NCBI GenBank assembly: GCA_963965975.1
Contig: OZ014416.1
Location: 6,014,001-6,078,000 of the forward strand
DNA from: Xestospongia bergquistia
Lineage: Eukaryota > Porifera > Demospongiae > Haplosclerida > Petrosiidae
Length of the DNA stretch: 64,000 bases
Direction: 5' to 3'
The translations under genes were made by a program, and so were the position numbers. Below, piece after piece: positions 24,370-37,460 of this stretch (positions are counted from its first letter, which is position 1; the number at the start of each line of letters is the position of its first letter). The notes below the pieces were generated by a model. That model had not been told where the DNA came from, ran no database searches, and was given only the letters and a program-made list of their open reading frames with translations.

Positions 24370-26800
24370 ACACATTCCTATATTACAAAAATGACTATTA
24401 CAGACAATTTCAAACTTTATATTACAAGCAATAACTGTTTCTTAACATATTCTGACATTTCTGGGAGGAGACACCACAACTACTTTTATAATTGCCACGG
24501 CAACATTCCTATGCTTAGAAGAGTAATAACAATATCTATTATAGACAACTTTACGAACCTTACCTTGTTAGTAAAACTGTTTCTTTAACATGTTTCACCA
24601 TTTCTGGGAGGAGACACACCACCCACTTTTGAAATTATCCTGATAACATTACTATGTACAGAATAAAACTTACTACTACAGACAACCTTAACTTACCAGC
24701 AATAACTATTTCTTTAACATTTCTGACATATTTGGCTTGAGAAACCACACCTACTTTTAATACCCACAACAACAGTTCTATATTTAAAAATGACTATTAT
24801 AGACAACTTTAAACCTTAACTTACAATAACTTCTTCTAGTCTTCCATTTCAGGGAGGAGACACCACACCTACTTACAGAATTGCCATGACAACATTGCTC
24901 TGCATAGAATAATCAGAAAAATGACATTTACAGACAACCTTAAAACTTAATAAGTTACCATATTTAACATATCATGACATAGTGGGAGGAGACACCACAC
25001 CCATTTTTATAATAACCATGATTACATTCCTATACATAAATAAAAAAGACTATTTAAAAGTATTCATATATAAATTAAAATCCAGTTTTCTCAGTTTGGT
25101 GTCAGGTCTGTTTACCACCCACATGACACTAAAATTTTAAATTCATAGTAATAAATGAAATTTTTTCAGTTTGGGTGCTAAAGACCACACAGTAGTAAGA
25201 TACACTGGGATATATCATAGATTTTTAATAACTGTTTGGTTTATAAGTTATAAAATTATTTATTGTATTTTTCAACTTGACATTGTTTCCTATAAGTCAT
25301 GCTAACGTCAGTTTGTTCCATTAACAATAACAACTATCAATAGTTACAAGTTACTAAATATTATAATTAAGTGTTGTTACTTTTCTAACAGCCTTATCAC
25401 TACCTTTATGACATCTATAATGATACAATGGAATAAAATTTCTACATGTATATATTAAGCTCATGAATTTAAAGCCTGGTTACTACACTACTCCCAGGGT
25501 TTTGTTTAGGAGGGGCAAGGGGGCATTTGTCCTCCCCTTGCCAGAGTCTTGCCCCCCCCCGGAAATTAGGTTAGCCAATTTTTTTACCCACTTCAACAGT
25601 TGCCATGACAACATTTCTACAAATAATGTAGTCATAAAAATGACTGTTACAAACAAATTCTAACCTTAATTTACCAATAAAAAATGTTTCTTTAACATAT
25701 TGACATTTCTGGGAGGATATACCACACCTAATTTACAATTGTCACGCCAAGATTCCTATGCATAGAAAAATCATAAGAATGATTACTACACCTTACATTA
25801 TTGAAACTTTACATTATAATATATTCTGACATTTCTGGGAGAAGACACCACACCCACTTTTGAAATTGCCACAATAAAATTCCTATGTGTAAATAGTTAC
25901 TATTACAGACAACCTTAAATCTTAAGTTACAAGCAATAATTGTTCTATAACCACTTCTACCATTTCTGGGAGGACACACCACACCCACTTTTAAAATCAC
26001 CATGACAACATTCCTATTCATAGAATAGTCATAAAATGACTATTACAGACAATTTTAACCCTTAACTTACCGGCAATAAATGTATCTTTAACATATCTGC
26101 GTTGAGACACCACACCTACTTTTTAATAGCCAAAACAACACTTCTATATTACAAAATGACTATTTGTAGACAACTTTAAACCTTAACATACCAACAATAA
26201 CTGTTTCTTTAACATATTCTTCCCTTTCTGGGAGGAGACACCACACCTATTTACGCAATTGCCATGACAACATTCCTATGTATTGATCAGTTAGAAAATG
26301 ATATTTACAGACAACCTTAAATCTTAAGTTACCAGCAAAATATCCTTCTTTAACATATTATGACATATCCGGGAGGAGACAACACACCCACAACTATATT
26401 CCTATACATAGAAAATCATAAAAATTAGTACTAAAAAGAATTCATCTAAATTAAAATTCATTTTGGTGTTAAATTGTCAATTCAGATCTAGCACCCACTT
26501 GACACTAAATCAATGAGTCATTTTAAAATTCATAGTAATAAATTAATTTTTTCACTCTGAGTGCTAAAGACCACACAGTAGAAAGATACATTGGAATATA
26601 TCATAGATTTTTAATAAGATTGTTCTGTTTGGTCTATAAGTTGTACAATTAGTTTTAGCGTTTTTCAACTTGACACTCATAACATTGTTTCTTACAAGTC
26701 ATGTTAACGTCAGTTTGTTCCATTAACAATAGCAACTATCAATAGTTACAAGTTACTAAATATTATATTTAAGTGTTGTTACTTTTCTAACAGTCTTTTC
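24370..26800. repeat. Satellite 2 groups in two about 1.3-kb higher-order blocks
   Basis: Block one (24370-25391) has five to six diverged satellite-2 units followed by a single-copy-like segment from 'cagtttggtgtcaggtctg' to 'gttgttacttttctaacag'. Block two (about 25590-26797) repeats the same arrangement, with the segment at 26447-26797. The same junction in both shows that the satellite group and its neighbour were duplicated together. Confidence 0.75.
25495..25570. repeat. GC-rich hairpin with poly-C
   Basis: A GC-rich stretch with inverted arms 'ggcaaggggg' and 'cctccccttgcc' around a short loop, followed by a run of ten C. It interrupts the boundary between the two higher-order satellite blocks. 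A related C-rich run occurs at 35930-35955 in the first intron of the ankyrin gene. It looks like the remains of a small dispersed element. Confidence 0.45.
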
Positions 26801-27190
26801 TAACAGAATAGTTATAAAATGAGTATTATAAACAATTTTAAACCTTAAGTTACCAGCAATAACACTTTTTTCAACATTTTCTTATATTCTGGGTAAAGAT
26901 GCCACACCCACATTTACAGTTGCCATGACACCACTTGTACGTATAGAATATTATAAAATGACTTTTGTGGACAACTTCAAACCTCAACTTATCAGGAATA
27001 TCCACTTTTACAGTTGCCACAACAACATTCCTATATAGGAATGTTGTTGTGGCAACTGTAAAAGTAAAGTTATAAAATGAGTATTACAGACAATTTCAGA
27101 CTTTAAGTTACCAGCAATAACTGTTTAACTTTTTGTTATTCTGGGTGGAGACACCACACCTACTTTTAGAATTGCCATGACAAGTTATCT
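26800..27190. repeat. Satellite 2, last group, with palindrome
   Basis: Three diverged satellite-2 units. The middle one is replaced by a perfect inverted repeat at 27004-27065. Confidence 0.7.
27004..27065. repeat. Perfect 62-bp palindrome
   Basis: Left arm 'acttttacagttgccacaac' plus 'aacattcctat', then its exact reverse complement with no spacer. The centre is 'cctatatagg' at 27030-27039, and I checked all 31 base pairs. The arm is the X-box-like part of satellite 2. Confidence 0.95.
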
Positions 27191-28480
27191 GTAAAAAAGA
27201 TGTTATCATAAAGGCAATGGACCTTAATAAGAAACATGTAGAATACTTTGACTCGTACAAAGGCTCAATTCAATCTTAGTGTACAAAATTGAAGTATAGA
27301 AAATACAAGTAAATTAATTCTACATGTACAAACAGATCATTTATGGAGTCTTGTTGTAAAGACCAGAACTTGTCTGTGCTAAAATGGGATCAGTGGTAAT
27401 ACATTCATAGAACAGTGAGTAATGAAGACCATATAGTGAGTAGGTTAATTAAGTCCTGACAGTATTAATATGAATGTTTGGCAGTTTGACTTTAAAATGT
27501 TTGCCAATAATTGAAAATAATCAAATTAAATACTTGCAAAATTTTCCCACTGTTTATGATGATATAAAAAAATTGTTTATACAGGACCAACCAATTCAAA
27601 ACAAATAGACATGATTGTGGGATCATTGTGGCTCAATTGACATACTGTTATGTGTTTGAAAGACCTTGGGATTTCTAAAAGTATATATACATATGCTAGA
27701 AAACAAAACATTTCACAACATTGTAATACTTAGGGTAATATGGGAGTTAATATTGATAGAGGAACTACTTAACAGCAATTATCATAAGTACCACGTACAC
27801 TCCTAACTAATGATAAATTTTCTTAGAATTATAATAATATGAGACAAACGTTGCTAAACTCTCCCATCCCAGAAGGCTTTAATTATCAGCCATTTTGCTA
27901 AATGACTACATGTTCCCACTATTACTGAAGATATAACCTCTAAGTTGTCCCATCAAAACAACCTATTAATGTCACTACCTCAATTAAAAAAACCCCAGGT
28001 ATCATAATTATTAGAAAAACAAATAAAATGATCAATGAATATTAATATAGGATCTAAAACTTGATTATATCTCTACAAATGAAATCACTATCATTGAAAA
28101 AAGTATTACAACTACAATAACTTCAGGTTAGAATTCTTTCAATGACAGAACTAAGAGCAACAATAATAGATTGACTAGTCTCCACTTTCCAATCAAAATG
28201 AAGTAATAACAATGACAGACAACAATTAATCATGTAAACAATTAAAGCCCTTCTTACTTAGAAGTAATCAAATGTTGACAACCTTACCTGTTCTTTTTGC
28301 AACAAGACCTATCCACATAAGAGTACAAATTCTTAACACACATTTACAACAATTATGAGAGATTTCCACTTATTTTAACACAAACTATTGCACAAGGTTA
28401 CAACATTGGGCTACTTGCTATAGAGTGGGATCTGCAGTAAATACAAATACATTTTAGAGGCTTTTCATAGAGTTTAACAA
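27191..28480. other. Non-coding stretch
   Basis: No exon, repeat family or RNA gene recognised. Confidence 0.4.
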
Positions 28481-28965
28481 TAGGAAACTTACATCAAAAC
28501 AGAATAAACATGTCGATAGTCTTAATGTTGCCTTGATCAAGATGTACGGAAATTCAGCTTCTTAAAGAATTGAGGAATGTAGAAATAGGTAAAAATAGCC
28601 ACAGGATTTGTGAAATTATGAAACAGGATCAATCAACCAAGATATTATCTCCAAGTTCAATTATATCTTTAAATAATAACAAATAGAGTGTAAGAGCTCA
28701 GAATATGCAACACGCACATTATGTAACAGAAAGTTATAATTGTAAAATTATGTGCCATGACTATGAGTGTGTCCACATGCTTATATGTGTACAAGTTTAG
28801 ATACTACTGTATATGTTACTATATGTAAACGTATACATCTAATATACATATGGAAACTAGTGACAACATTGTCTGTAAAGACAGAACATCAGCAGATACT
28901 GACTATTCATATTTTATTGATGAAACAAAGAGAGACAACTGAGAAAGAAATAGACTTACAAGGGT
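28480..28965. repeat. Duplicated block, copy 2 (partner 9270-9660)
   Basis: Homologous to 9270-9660 over about 380 bases. The part after 28930 has the 'gacaactgagaaagaaatag' motif also seen at 11505, 22265 and 30902, each followed by 'acttacaa' and 'gtaatct'. Four copies of that motif therefore exist in the window. Confidence 0.65.
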
Positions 28966-29590
28966 AATCTCTACATAAAGTTGGAGCCAGAATGGAGTCA
29001 TTAATAATGAACAGAAAGCTGTTAACACATAAGTTGTTATTGTTTTGAAGCATAATGGGTAGAAGTTAAATCTAACTGTTGAAGCCAAATTATGCTACAT
29101 CTATTAATAATAACTTGAACTTATTGTTAATAAATTATGACTTTTAATATTATTATGCATATGCATTTTAGATATATCATTATTACCATATTTAACGTAA
29201 CATTATCATTTAATGGCAAAATCTATAATCTGTAAATATAATTAAGGAGCAATAACTTACCATGTCATCCATTGTTTAGCAGTAAAACCTTTACTTTGTT
29301 CAATACAATTTGGTAGTTTTAGTATTCAGTACTCTACAGAGATAGTACATATATGCCAATCACATAAGTAATAAATACAACATGTACAGAGAATATGTAT
29401 ATATTATGTGTACATATGCAAATAAAGATATAAAAACTCAAATCAAGTTACTACAAAATGTGACATTGGTTTTGAACTATCAGAAGTGCTAGCATTTTTA
29501 TGTCCCAACAATACCAGTATGTACTTCAAATAGGTGTATGTTTCTGGTGTGAAACCTCAAAGGAAATTATCAAACTATATTGAAAAAACA
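28966..29590. other. Non-coding stretch
   Basis: Nothing recognised; no splice-flanked frame. Confidence 0.35.
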
Positions 29591-29594
29591 CTAC

Positions 29595-31010
29595 AGGCTG
29601 ATTGCTATAAGAGACTTACTGTACAATATTTTGTGTCTATAAGTATTAATATTATTTATGTAATAAGGTACATGTTATAATAACTTTATAACCTATAAAT
29701 TTGAATTAGGCAAATTTATATAGCTTTGAGTGCTTTTTGAGCAATAGTAGCATAGTATGACTGTCAGAGAATCTACTTACACAGTTTGGAATTACTTGAC
29801 GCTGTATTCTCATCAATGTGACCTGTTTCATTCCTTTTGTGATAGCGGATTTGAATAATCATAAATTCTAGCGTTTTCTGTTTCCCCATCTCGTTCAAAA
29901 AGACACTATAATTATAATAATAGTAATTAAATCGTATTAACTTAAAATATGCAATTGGCCAATTATATTTTTAGTGTTAACGGATATCAAGTAGCACTCT
30001 AAGAGACACTATGCTATCACTGTGACTTTGAATGGAAAAGGAAGACACATCACGCAGAAATTGATGATCTACGGCCTTCTCCACCTAGTAGAAGGGCTAG
30101 GAGATCTTTTTTCTCCATATCCAAGGCTATTGACAATGCTACTATCTTTGAAGAAACAGACTCAAATCAGATTTCTAAGGGAATGGCGTTCCAAGTCAAC
30201 CACGTGTCCTATTGGCCGAACTCGACGCACGCATTGATCGCAGTGTACTGCCTTCTTGCCTTTCATAAGAGGATACAATTCAATGACAAAGACTTCAATT
30301 GGTATTATCATTAAATAGAAAAATAGTTCAGTATCATTAAATAGAAAAGTTAAATGAATAGAAAAAAATTTCCACAAAATCCCTTTTCTCTATTGCATAT
30401 ATAAAATACTGTATTCCTTCATTAATCAACAGGCAGAGCTACAAAAAATTAAAGCTAGTAGCAAAATGTTAGAAGACAAGTTTGACAATGCACTATGTGA
30501 AGTTAAGAACTTCATATGTACTAGTGGTTTCAAGGTCAAAGGTTTAGAAAGAGACAAGAGTTTCACCGGATGTTATAGTAAGCTAAGTAAGTAAAATAAG
30601 TTTATTTTAATCATTAAAATACCAAAATATCATTGGAAAATCATATAAAACACTAAAGGACAGAAGATGTTTAATGGACATTTGAGAATGTCATATTCTT
30701 TCATTCATATTTATATAGCTATCCTTATTTAGCAAATCATTCAAGGACAAAGTGAATGTGAACATTACAATGACAATTATTGCTGAAGAAAAATCCCTAG
30801 TAGATGATTCTATCACTGAAATAAAAGATATGTTCTTGTTTTTTTCTGAATAAACTTCATTTTAATTATAACTAACAGACATAATTTATCATATACAAAA
30901 AAAATAGACAACAGAGAAGGATAAAACTTATAAGGATAATCTTTGATATCCTTTATAAAAACAAAAATATAGCTAACTATTGACATAGAAAAAGCTGTTT
31001 GTATGACCAA
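29595..31010 (+). pseudogene. Divergent locus C, third copy, least decayed plus-strand exons
   Basis: The minus exon counterpart is at about 29776-29895. The plus-strand part around 30055-30275 reads 'PSPPSRRARRSFFSISKAID'; a neighbouring frame continues 'QPRVLLAELDARIDRSVLPS'. Exon 30433-30577 follows 'caacag', is open for 48 codons ('AELQKIKASSKMLEDKFDNA', then 'LCEVKNFICTSGFKVKGLER') and ends at a gtaagc donor. The segment 30719-30825 reads 'LFSKSFKDKVNVNITMTIIA', but its donor GT is changed to GA. The GC content is higher around 30170-30245 than in its surroundings. A coding history is clear from conservation across three loci; an intact product is not. Confidence 0.5.
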
Positions 31011-31139
31011 ACACCATAATAATAATTGTCCATTAATTTAGTTACATGACAAGATTATGAACTATATCTATTTGTTTAGGAACTTGCTGATATAATCAAT
31101 CTAGTAGATGTAGAGCAAACAAAATACAGAAAAAAAACA

Positions 31140-31258
31140 TCTCAACTCCAATATGGTACATACTGTATGTAGCTTTAATATACATTGTATTGTTGTATTT
31201 ATTACTAACACTAGCAAGAGACAACTTTGTCTAGTTTAGAAATGTAGTAGTCATGATT
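31140..31258 (-). repeat. Interspersed repeat, inverted copy of 12043-12165
   Basis: Reads as the reverse complement of the 12.0-kb copy from 'ccaatatggtacatactgta' to 'aactttgtctagtttaga', with about one difference every six to eight bases. Confidence 0.65.
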
Positions 31259-31259
31259 T

Positions 31260-33320
31260 ATACTACTCTTGTCACTTGTCAACATGATTCTGTTATTTAC
31301 ATGAGTTTCCATGTACAACTATATTATAAGGACTAATTGTTTGCTCAAATTTATTCAGCTGTGGTAGTGACATTCCATGTACATGAAAACATGCTAAATA
31401 AAAAAAGATAACAGAGGTTGTTTAGAACAATGCAATATCGTAATATCTATGAAAATATGCAAATTATAATGGCAACTATATCACAAGTGTGACAATTGGC
31501 AATGTAGTTTAACTGCAATGGATATGATATACCATAAAGGGTATACATTTTTGTGAGAGATTTATTTCGCTGTATTTGTCGGTTGTTGTTTTATCACAAA
31601 TTTTAACTTTTATTCCACCCACACATACCCACGTGAACAGCTGCTGCAAAGGGATCATGTCAGTCACTTCTTTCTCTTTTACACTGACGTACTTCTCCGT
31701 CAACTGCCTCCCAGATTTCCTTGTATGTATAATACCTTCTTACCATGGATTCATAGGAATAGCTAGTCATTCTTTGCAAAAATCATGCTATTATTAACAG
31801 TAAACATGTACAAACTCAATTAAATCTTATTGTTTATGTTGTTACACATCAAGACCATATGTAATAAATCTCACTTAGCTTGTTCATTTTATTGTATTGT
31901 TTTTCTCTCTAATTATAGCAATAATAAAGATGACAAAATGTTTAAATAATGTAGTGATCAGTGATTACTTTTAAGAATATTTTTTTAATCTGCTCATAAC
32001 TGTTATTTTTTCTATTCAAACAAAACTTAATTGTTTATATGTATTTTTTCTGGTGATATAATTTTTAAAGGAAATAAGTATGACATATGTTCAAAGTCAT
32101 TAATCCTAAACTAATAGTCTTGACATTATCTTATATAGCTGAGTTATTATTAAAAAGTTTTCTACTTTGATGCATGTATTTGTAACACCTTTATAGTGAG
32201 GGCGTGCTACCATACATTAATTGGTGTGTACCATGACAACACTCCACTGATAAAAGTTATGAATATATTCACTTGTGTTGGTGTGGAAATATGTGACATA
32301 GACCTAATAATTTGAAAATCATTTACGTTCCACCCATATTGCATTATTAAGGCATCATGTGATAAATTCTATACCATATATGGTATACTTTTGCGGAGAC
32401 AACAGCAAGGAAGGTTCTGAATCAAAGAGCCTTTGTGATTTAGTTGTTGATATAAGTAAGTAAACTACTATTTCTTATTATTAACTGTATTGATATTTAG
32501 ACAAAAATATAAATTATAAGATTATATTATATTTATATACTGCATGTGTCAGCTTGCAGGTGGTTCATATGTATTGAGCCCTCCTCCTAGTAGTAGAGGT
32601 TTTGACAGTTTTGACGGTACCAAGATAATATAGTATGTGATTTATATATCAGACCAGCCTTAGTGGGACAGCTTAAGATTAGATCCCTAGCGCTAGCGCA
32701 TAAACCTTAAATGTTCAATGTTAAACTATATTGTCTGAATGACGAAGATCCAAAGCTTGTGCTATCTTGCTTGATTTCAATCACTGCTTTAGATATACTG
32801 TGCCAATGTTTGTCCATTAAGATTGGCTTATTAGCATTAGCTAACATACAGAAAGACAGACATTTTCTTTGCAGTGCAAGAAATATATTATGCACTTGTC
32901 TACAATACACAACAGTATGAAACTCAATGGGATCTTTCATGCAGTGGGACAGTCCAAACGTTTGAGCACATACTTTAATGCTAAATGTTTAGTATTAGGG
33001 AAAAAAGATGGAGGTCCCTATAGGTCACTGACTGGACTGGAACTAACCCTAGCATTGGATGTTATCCAGATTCTGGAAGAAAACTTGCCACAATAATTTG
33101 TCATCAAAGTGATCTGTGCCTCCCTAACCTTAAAATTGTACACTCTAATTGTTAGAGCAAACTTGAGATCCAGTCATGTTAATGAAGGAGATTATCATAA
33201 AACTTCATGATGTTCCATTAGTAACAACATCAAGTATCTCTGTATGAGTGTGTACCTAGGCTTTAGGAAGATTTAGATGTGGGGTTAGGAAATCTTTTAA
33301 CACAATAGGCCCACTAGCCA
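31260..33320. other. Non-coding or unresolved stretch
   Basis: Two imperfect MITE-like motifs ('ataccataaagggtatac' at 31530 and 'ataccatatatggtatac' at 32372) lie about 840 bases apart in the same orientation and may be ends of related elements. A coding-like minus frame at 31509-31720 and overlapping frames on both strands at 32707-33096 match no family that I recognise and lack splice-site support. Confidence 0.3.
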
Positions 33321-33399
33321 ATGTACGGCAAGCTATCTGTAACAAAACTTAAATATCTCATTGATGTTTTGCAACATCTAAGGTACCGCGGTCCCTCTA

Positions 33400-33530
33400 C
33401 CTGTGATATATCACTAACGGGACGTTATACACAGACCCGCCGAAAGGGCCCAGGGCAATGTGTACACGTGCGCTTGACGCGCAAAGCGCGCCGCGCAAAT
33501 TTAGTTTTAAGGAGGCGTGGTTTTCAACAA
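33400..33530. other. GC-rich island
   Basis: A sharp rise in GC within AT-rich DNA, with 'gcgcttgacgcgcaaagcgc' and 'cgcgcaaagcgcg', which can fold on itself. It is probably the remnant of a dispersed element. The 115-codon frame crossing it (33321-33668) owes its length to the low stop density of this GC-rich piece. Confidence 0.45.
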
Positions 33531-33689
33531 GTCATTAATTATCACATATTTCACGTTTTTCAAATCGTTATTACAACCACGTGTGAAGTAACTAGAGGTA
33601 AGTTGTTGTCAAGTATGTCAATTCTTTTACTTACATGCCTCTGTCTGGCTGTCTTCTATATGGATTAAACTTTTAATAACAAACAATAG

Positions 33690-34960
33690 ACATTTCTACT
33701 CTGGATCCTCCTTTGCAGTTCCTTCATGTCACTATGATATATGTTAACAAGCACTACACATCAATGCAATAGGCACAAATGAAGAATATTACAAAGAGCA
33801 GCTGTCAATTTAAAGAATTAAAATTATTGGAGGCATCCACCAATAAAAGTTTCTCCTTATCTTCAAACTCAAACATTCTCATAATACAACAGATGACAGC
33901 CTCATAATGAAAGTTTTGATATTCACAAAGTTGTGAGCAGCCAGCCACATTGACAATATTGTGTTTAATGACCAGTAAAATTTCTTTACTTATAGTATAG
34001 CAACAGATCTCTCCAATTTACCTACAGAGTGAACCCTGGGGCATTTATTGAGGGCAATTAACTAACACACAACAAGGGATGAGATTCCAATTTGGTGATG
34101 AAGATATGTCACACATAGTCTTCTAGCAAGAATAGAAAGAGATTCATAGAGATTGTCAGATAGAGATGCAAATGAGTTCCAGAGATGTTTCAGCAGGCAA
34201 AATCCAAGTCAAAAAGTCCTGTTCCAAGATCCAATTTCCGAGCAGTATGTTTCACAAGAAGGCTATCCAACTGTTGAAAAGGAACATGATGAGAAATCAG
34301 ACCAGGTTCAGGATATGTTTCTTTGAAGATCATCACAATGATGATTCCTCAGTAGATATCAATGAATTCAATGACAAAGGACTGTCACTATTCCTTCCAG
34401 GCTTGTTAAGGAGTCTATGAGCTGGATGCCTTAACTCTTTCTCAAGCATTAAACGAGACAATGAACATAGAAGAGTGTCCCCATTAAAATTATTAGGCCC
34501 AGCTGATATAACCTTTTTTTGGATAGAGCAACATTGAAACAAAAGTTCATTAAAGGTACTGTTTACCCCAGAGCTATATATATTGTTAACAAGAGCAGAA
34601 CTCTCAATATATGCTGAAAATATTTTGAAGAATTCCTTAACAATGGTTTTATCAACACTACCTAGGGAACCTTGAATAGATTCCTTGTTGAGTAAACAGC
34701 TCCAGCATAACAAGATTAAATTGAATCAATACTCATCACTTGAAAGTTCTACCATAATGAAAGATGGCTCAGGACAAAAGCAGGACCAGCACTGACAAAT
34801 AACTCACTGTTAATGTTCCATATCTGACAAAAGATTAGATTATTTCTCACCAAAAATGTCTGGAGAGTGTCCAACAACATGTTCATTAGAAATTAAGCAA
34901 GTATCATCAGAGACAGCAGCTGTTCAAGAAGAGTCAGCAAAGCCATTATCTTGAACAGTA
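33690..34960 (-). mobile_element. Fossil reverse-transcriptase element, minus strand
   Basis: The minus strand shows two blocks of one old retroelement. The upstream block (about 34330-34715) is a 126-codon frame ending in the 'LRHPAHRLLNKPG' region. The downstream block (about 33790-34130) contains 'LIALNKCPRVHSVG' and 'LLLVDASNNFNSLN'. Both match the pol protein of a family common in marine invertebrates, with 'LIALDKxPGVRPIG' and 'LLVDASNAFNSLNR' at the corresponding places; the second is reverse-transcriptase motif A. I think of this family as DIRS/Ngaro-like, but the class is uncertain. No terminal repeats or recombinase were found. The copy is broken, with several breaks, and is old. 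Confidence 0.6.
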
Positions 34961-35653
34961 GAATTGATAATTGCAGGACAGAGAACACTAGAGTTAGATA
35001 TTTGTGTAATAGAAGCAGGAAGAAAAACAGCATTGCAAAAGCATCCACTTAGCAGAAACGGCCTTTATATAGCCCTCTATTTTTGCAGGTGCAGCAAGCC
35101 GTTATCTTCATCTCACCATCTTACGCATTTACCCATTATGTGCATGATAAGAGCTGTAAATTAGGTGCTCCCCCACAGAGAGAAGTAACCTGTATTAGCA
35201 ATAACTCAGGAACAACTAAGTAACTAATGTAAATTAAAAATTAATATCTGATTTCTGAGGAAATTTAGTCTTTTTAGTAATTTAGTGTATCGTTGAGCTA
35301 ATTCTGTTGTCTAGTCAGTTACAAAAATAGTGTAAATTTATTCAGGTTATATCTTTTGTTTTCATTACCATTTCCAACTTAACGAGCAATGTTGAAAAAG
35401 ATAGTACTTCCAGCCACTATTTGTTTTATTGTTCAAATTATTGATCTCATGAGATGATATTTGAATTATTGTCATGAGAATGTTGTATATGATTTTACAA
35501 CAGCAATAAATAAAAACATACAGTTTATTCTCTTTGTTACATAAACTGATATATTATAATACATTATAATATAACTGATATATATACATTAAGATCTATA
35601 AAGAGCTAGATCAAGTGAATAGTACCAGCCAAGGGCTGCTAGCCCTCCTGGCT

Positions 35654-37460
35654 ATGGCTTCAAAGAAAGAGCAAGAAAGAATTGTAAGTATATTATCAAG
35701 TTATGCAGTATACTACATGTGTTAGTGTACAATTAATATATTACTTTTTATATGATAAATATGATGATGTAGTAAATAGTGTAGGGCCAAAATTAATATT
35801 CATAAATTTATTATTCATAGCACACTTTTAGTGTTGCTATGAATATAGTTAAAGTAATAATTATATACCATTGGGTGTGACCTGATGATTAACCATGAAT
35901 ATTATTATACAATAATAAGGGTGGCTGTGCACCCCAGGCACCCCCCCCCCCTTAGACCCGTTAGTGGTGAGTACTCTAACTCTTATAGTAGACTAGTGTC
36001 TGGTATTGTTATTACTAGTTGTATCCTTTGTTGTCTAGTTCAAGTGTTACGAAATGAAACTACTGTACAAATATTGTCACTTTGTGTATTTGACCTGTCC
36101 TATAGTGTTATTAGTCTCATATAATACATGTAGTTGTGTATGATTTACTATTTCTAAATGTAATGACTTGTTTTATTATTATATAGGACAGGGAACTTTG
36201 GGAGTCTGCTAGAAAGGGAAATGAAGAGGAAGTGAAACAATTAGTCCAGAATGGAGCAAACTTCAAATCTCGTCGTCATCATCATTATAATGTAAGATCT
36301 CATTAGTTTATTATCTAGTATGCTATTATTTGTATATACTAACTTAGTAATTAATTCAAAATATGTAGATTTAATGAGTATTAATTGTGTTTAGCTGTGT
36401 TTGTATTGTGTATACACAGATATGTAATTGGATTTATTTCATATATTAAAATGTCTTTGTTCATCATATAGATTTTTATTGAACCTCCTACAACACCTCA
36501 TACTATAGCTTACATCAATGGTCATGACATAATAGTAGACGTTCTTGAAAATGCAGGAGCTACTCCTGATTATGTAAGTGTATACAAGTATAGTATGTAG
36601 TTGATGTCGATATTTATAATTACTAGAATACTTGTTTGTTACATTCATATCATGTACATGTACATACTTGTATACTACATGAAAATGTCTCCTAGTTATT
36701 ATCAAGTCCTAGTACACATATCAATACATATATTGTTTATGTCTAGTTTTTACCATACTACCTTTCTTATTACTAGCTACTAACTATAGTATTAGTTTAA
36801 AGCATATTATGTCACACTAATGTACAGTATACAGTGTCAATAATTACCTTCATATAACACTTACAAAAAAAATGTCGCTGATTGACTAAACAATTACATA
36901 TCACAGTAGGCAAACCCACATTCATTTCTCACACGTATTTTAAATTATAGCTATAATTCTACTAACTTTAATGATATATTGGAGTACACAGTAAACATGC
37001 TTTGTTACCTTATCTTACATCTTGTTAGAAGACTAAATTTATTCCACATCGTTATCAGGAGCTGTTCGTATAACAGACACAATATTCATTTTAATAGAGA
37101 TCCTATCATTCCATCTACATTTAGAATAATATATAGTCATCTTTGAGATTTAGTACAAAGTATTCAGTAAAGCTGATAGACTTGTGTCAAACATTTATAC
37201 AATAATTATTAGAAGAATACATGTATATATAAAGAACTGGGAAATTAATTAGTGGTTTGTTGTACTAGTCACAATTATATGTAATTAAACTCAACACTTG
37301 TATATACTGTTGTATTTATTATGATGTATATTATCTGTATTTACTTGTTATGATTTATTAGAATGAAATTATGCTAGCAGCTGCTGAAAGAGGACTAGTA
37401 GACATAGTGAAAGAAACTATTCAAAAGAAGGCAAATGTAAATTATCAGGACAAAGATGGA
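35654..37460 (+). CDS. N-terminal exons 1-4 of the ankyrin gene
   Basis: Exon 1 is only ten codons (MASKKEQERI) before gtaagt. Exon 2 reads 'DRELWESARKGNEEEVKQLV', a typical first ankyrin repeat with the 'ELxEAAxxGxxxxVxxLL' pattern. Exon 3 has 'TTPHTIAYINGHDIIVDVLE', a degenerate repeat. Exon 4 reads 'NEIMLAAAERGLVDIVKETI' and ends in 'NVNYQDKDG', a good capping match to the next unit. Each internal exon is a whole number of codons (35, 34 and 33). A 'tata' and 'tataa' rich stretch at 35550-35600 may hold the promoter, but AT-richness makes that weak. Confidence 0.8.

Noticed and set aside
32869-33096. 'LGKKDGG' motif resembling reverse transcriptase
   Set aside because: Only one short motif fits, neighbouring blocks do not, and the frame has no other retroelement signature.
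33321-33668. 115-codon frame with a basic stretch
   Set aside because: Length is explained by a GC-rich island with few stops; no domain beyond a weak SAP-like guess for its first 20 residues.
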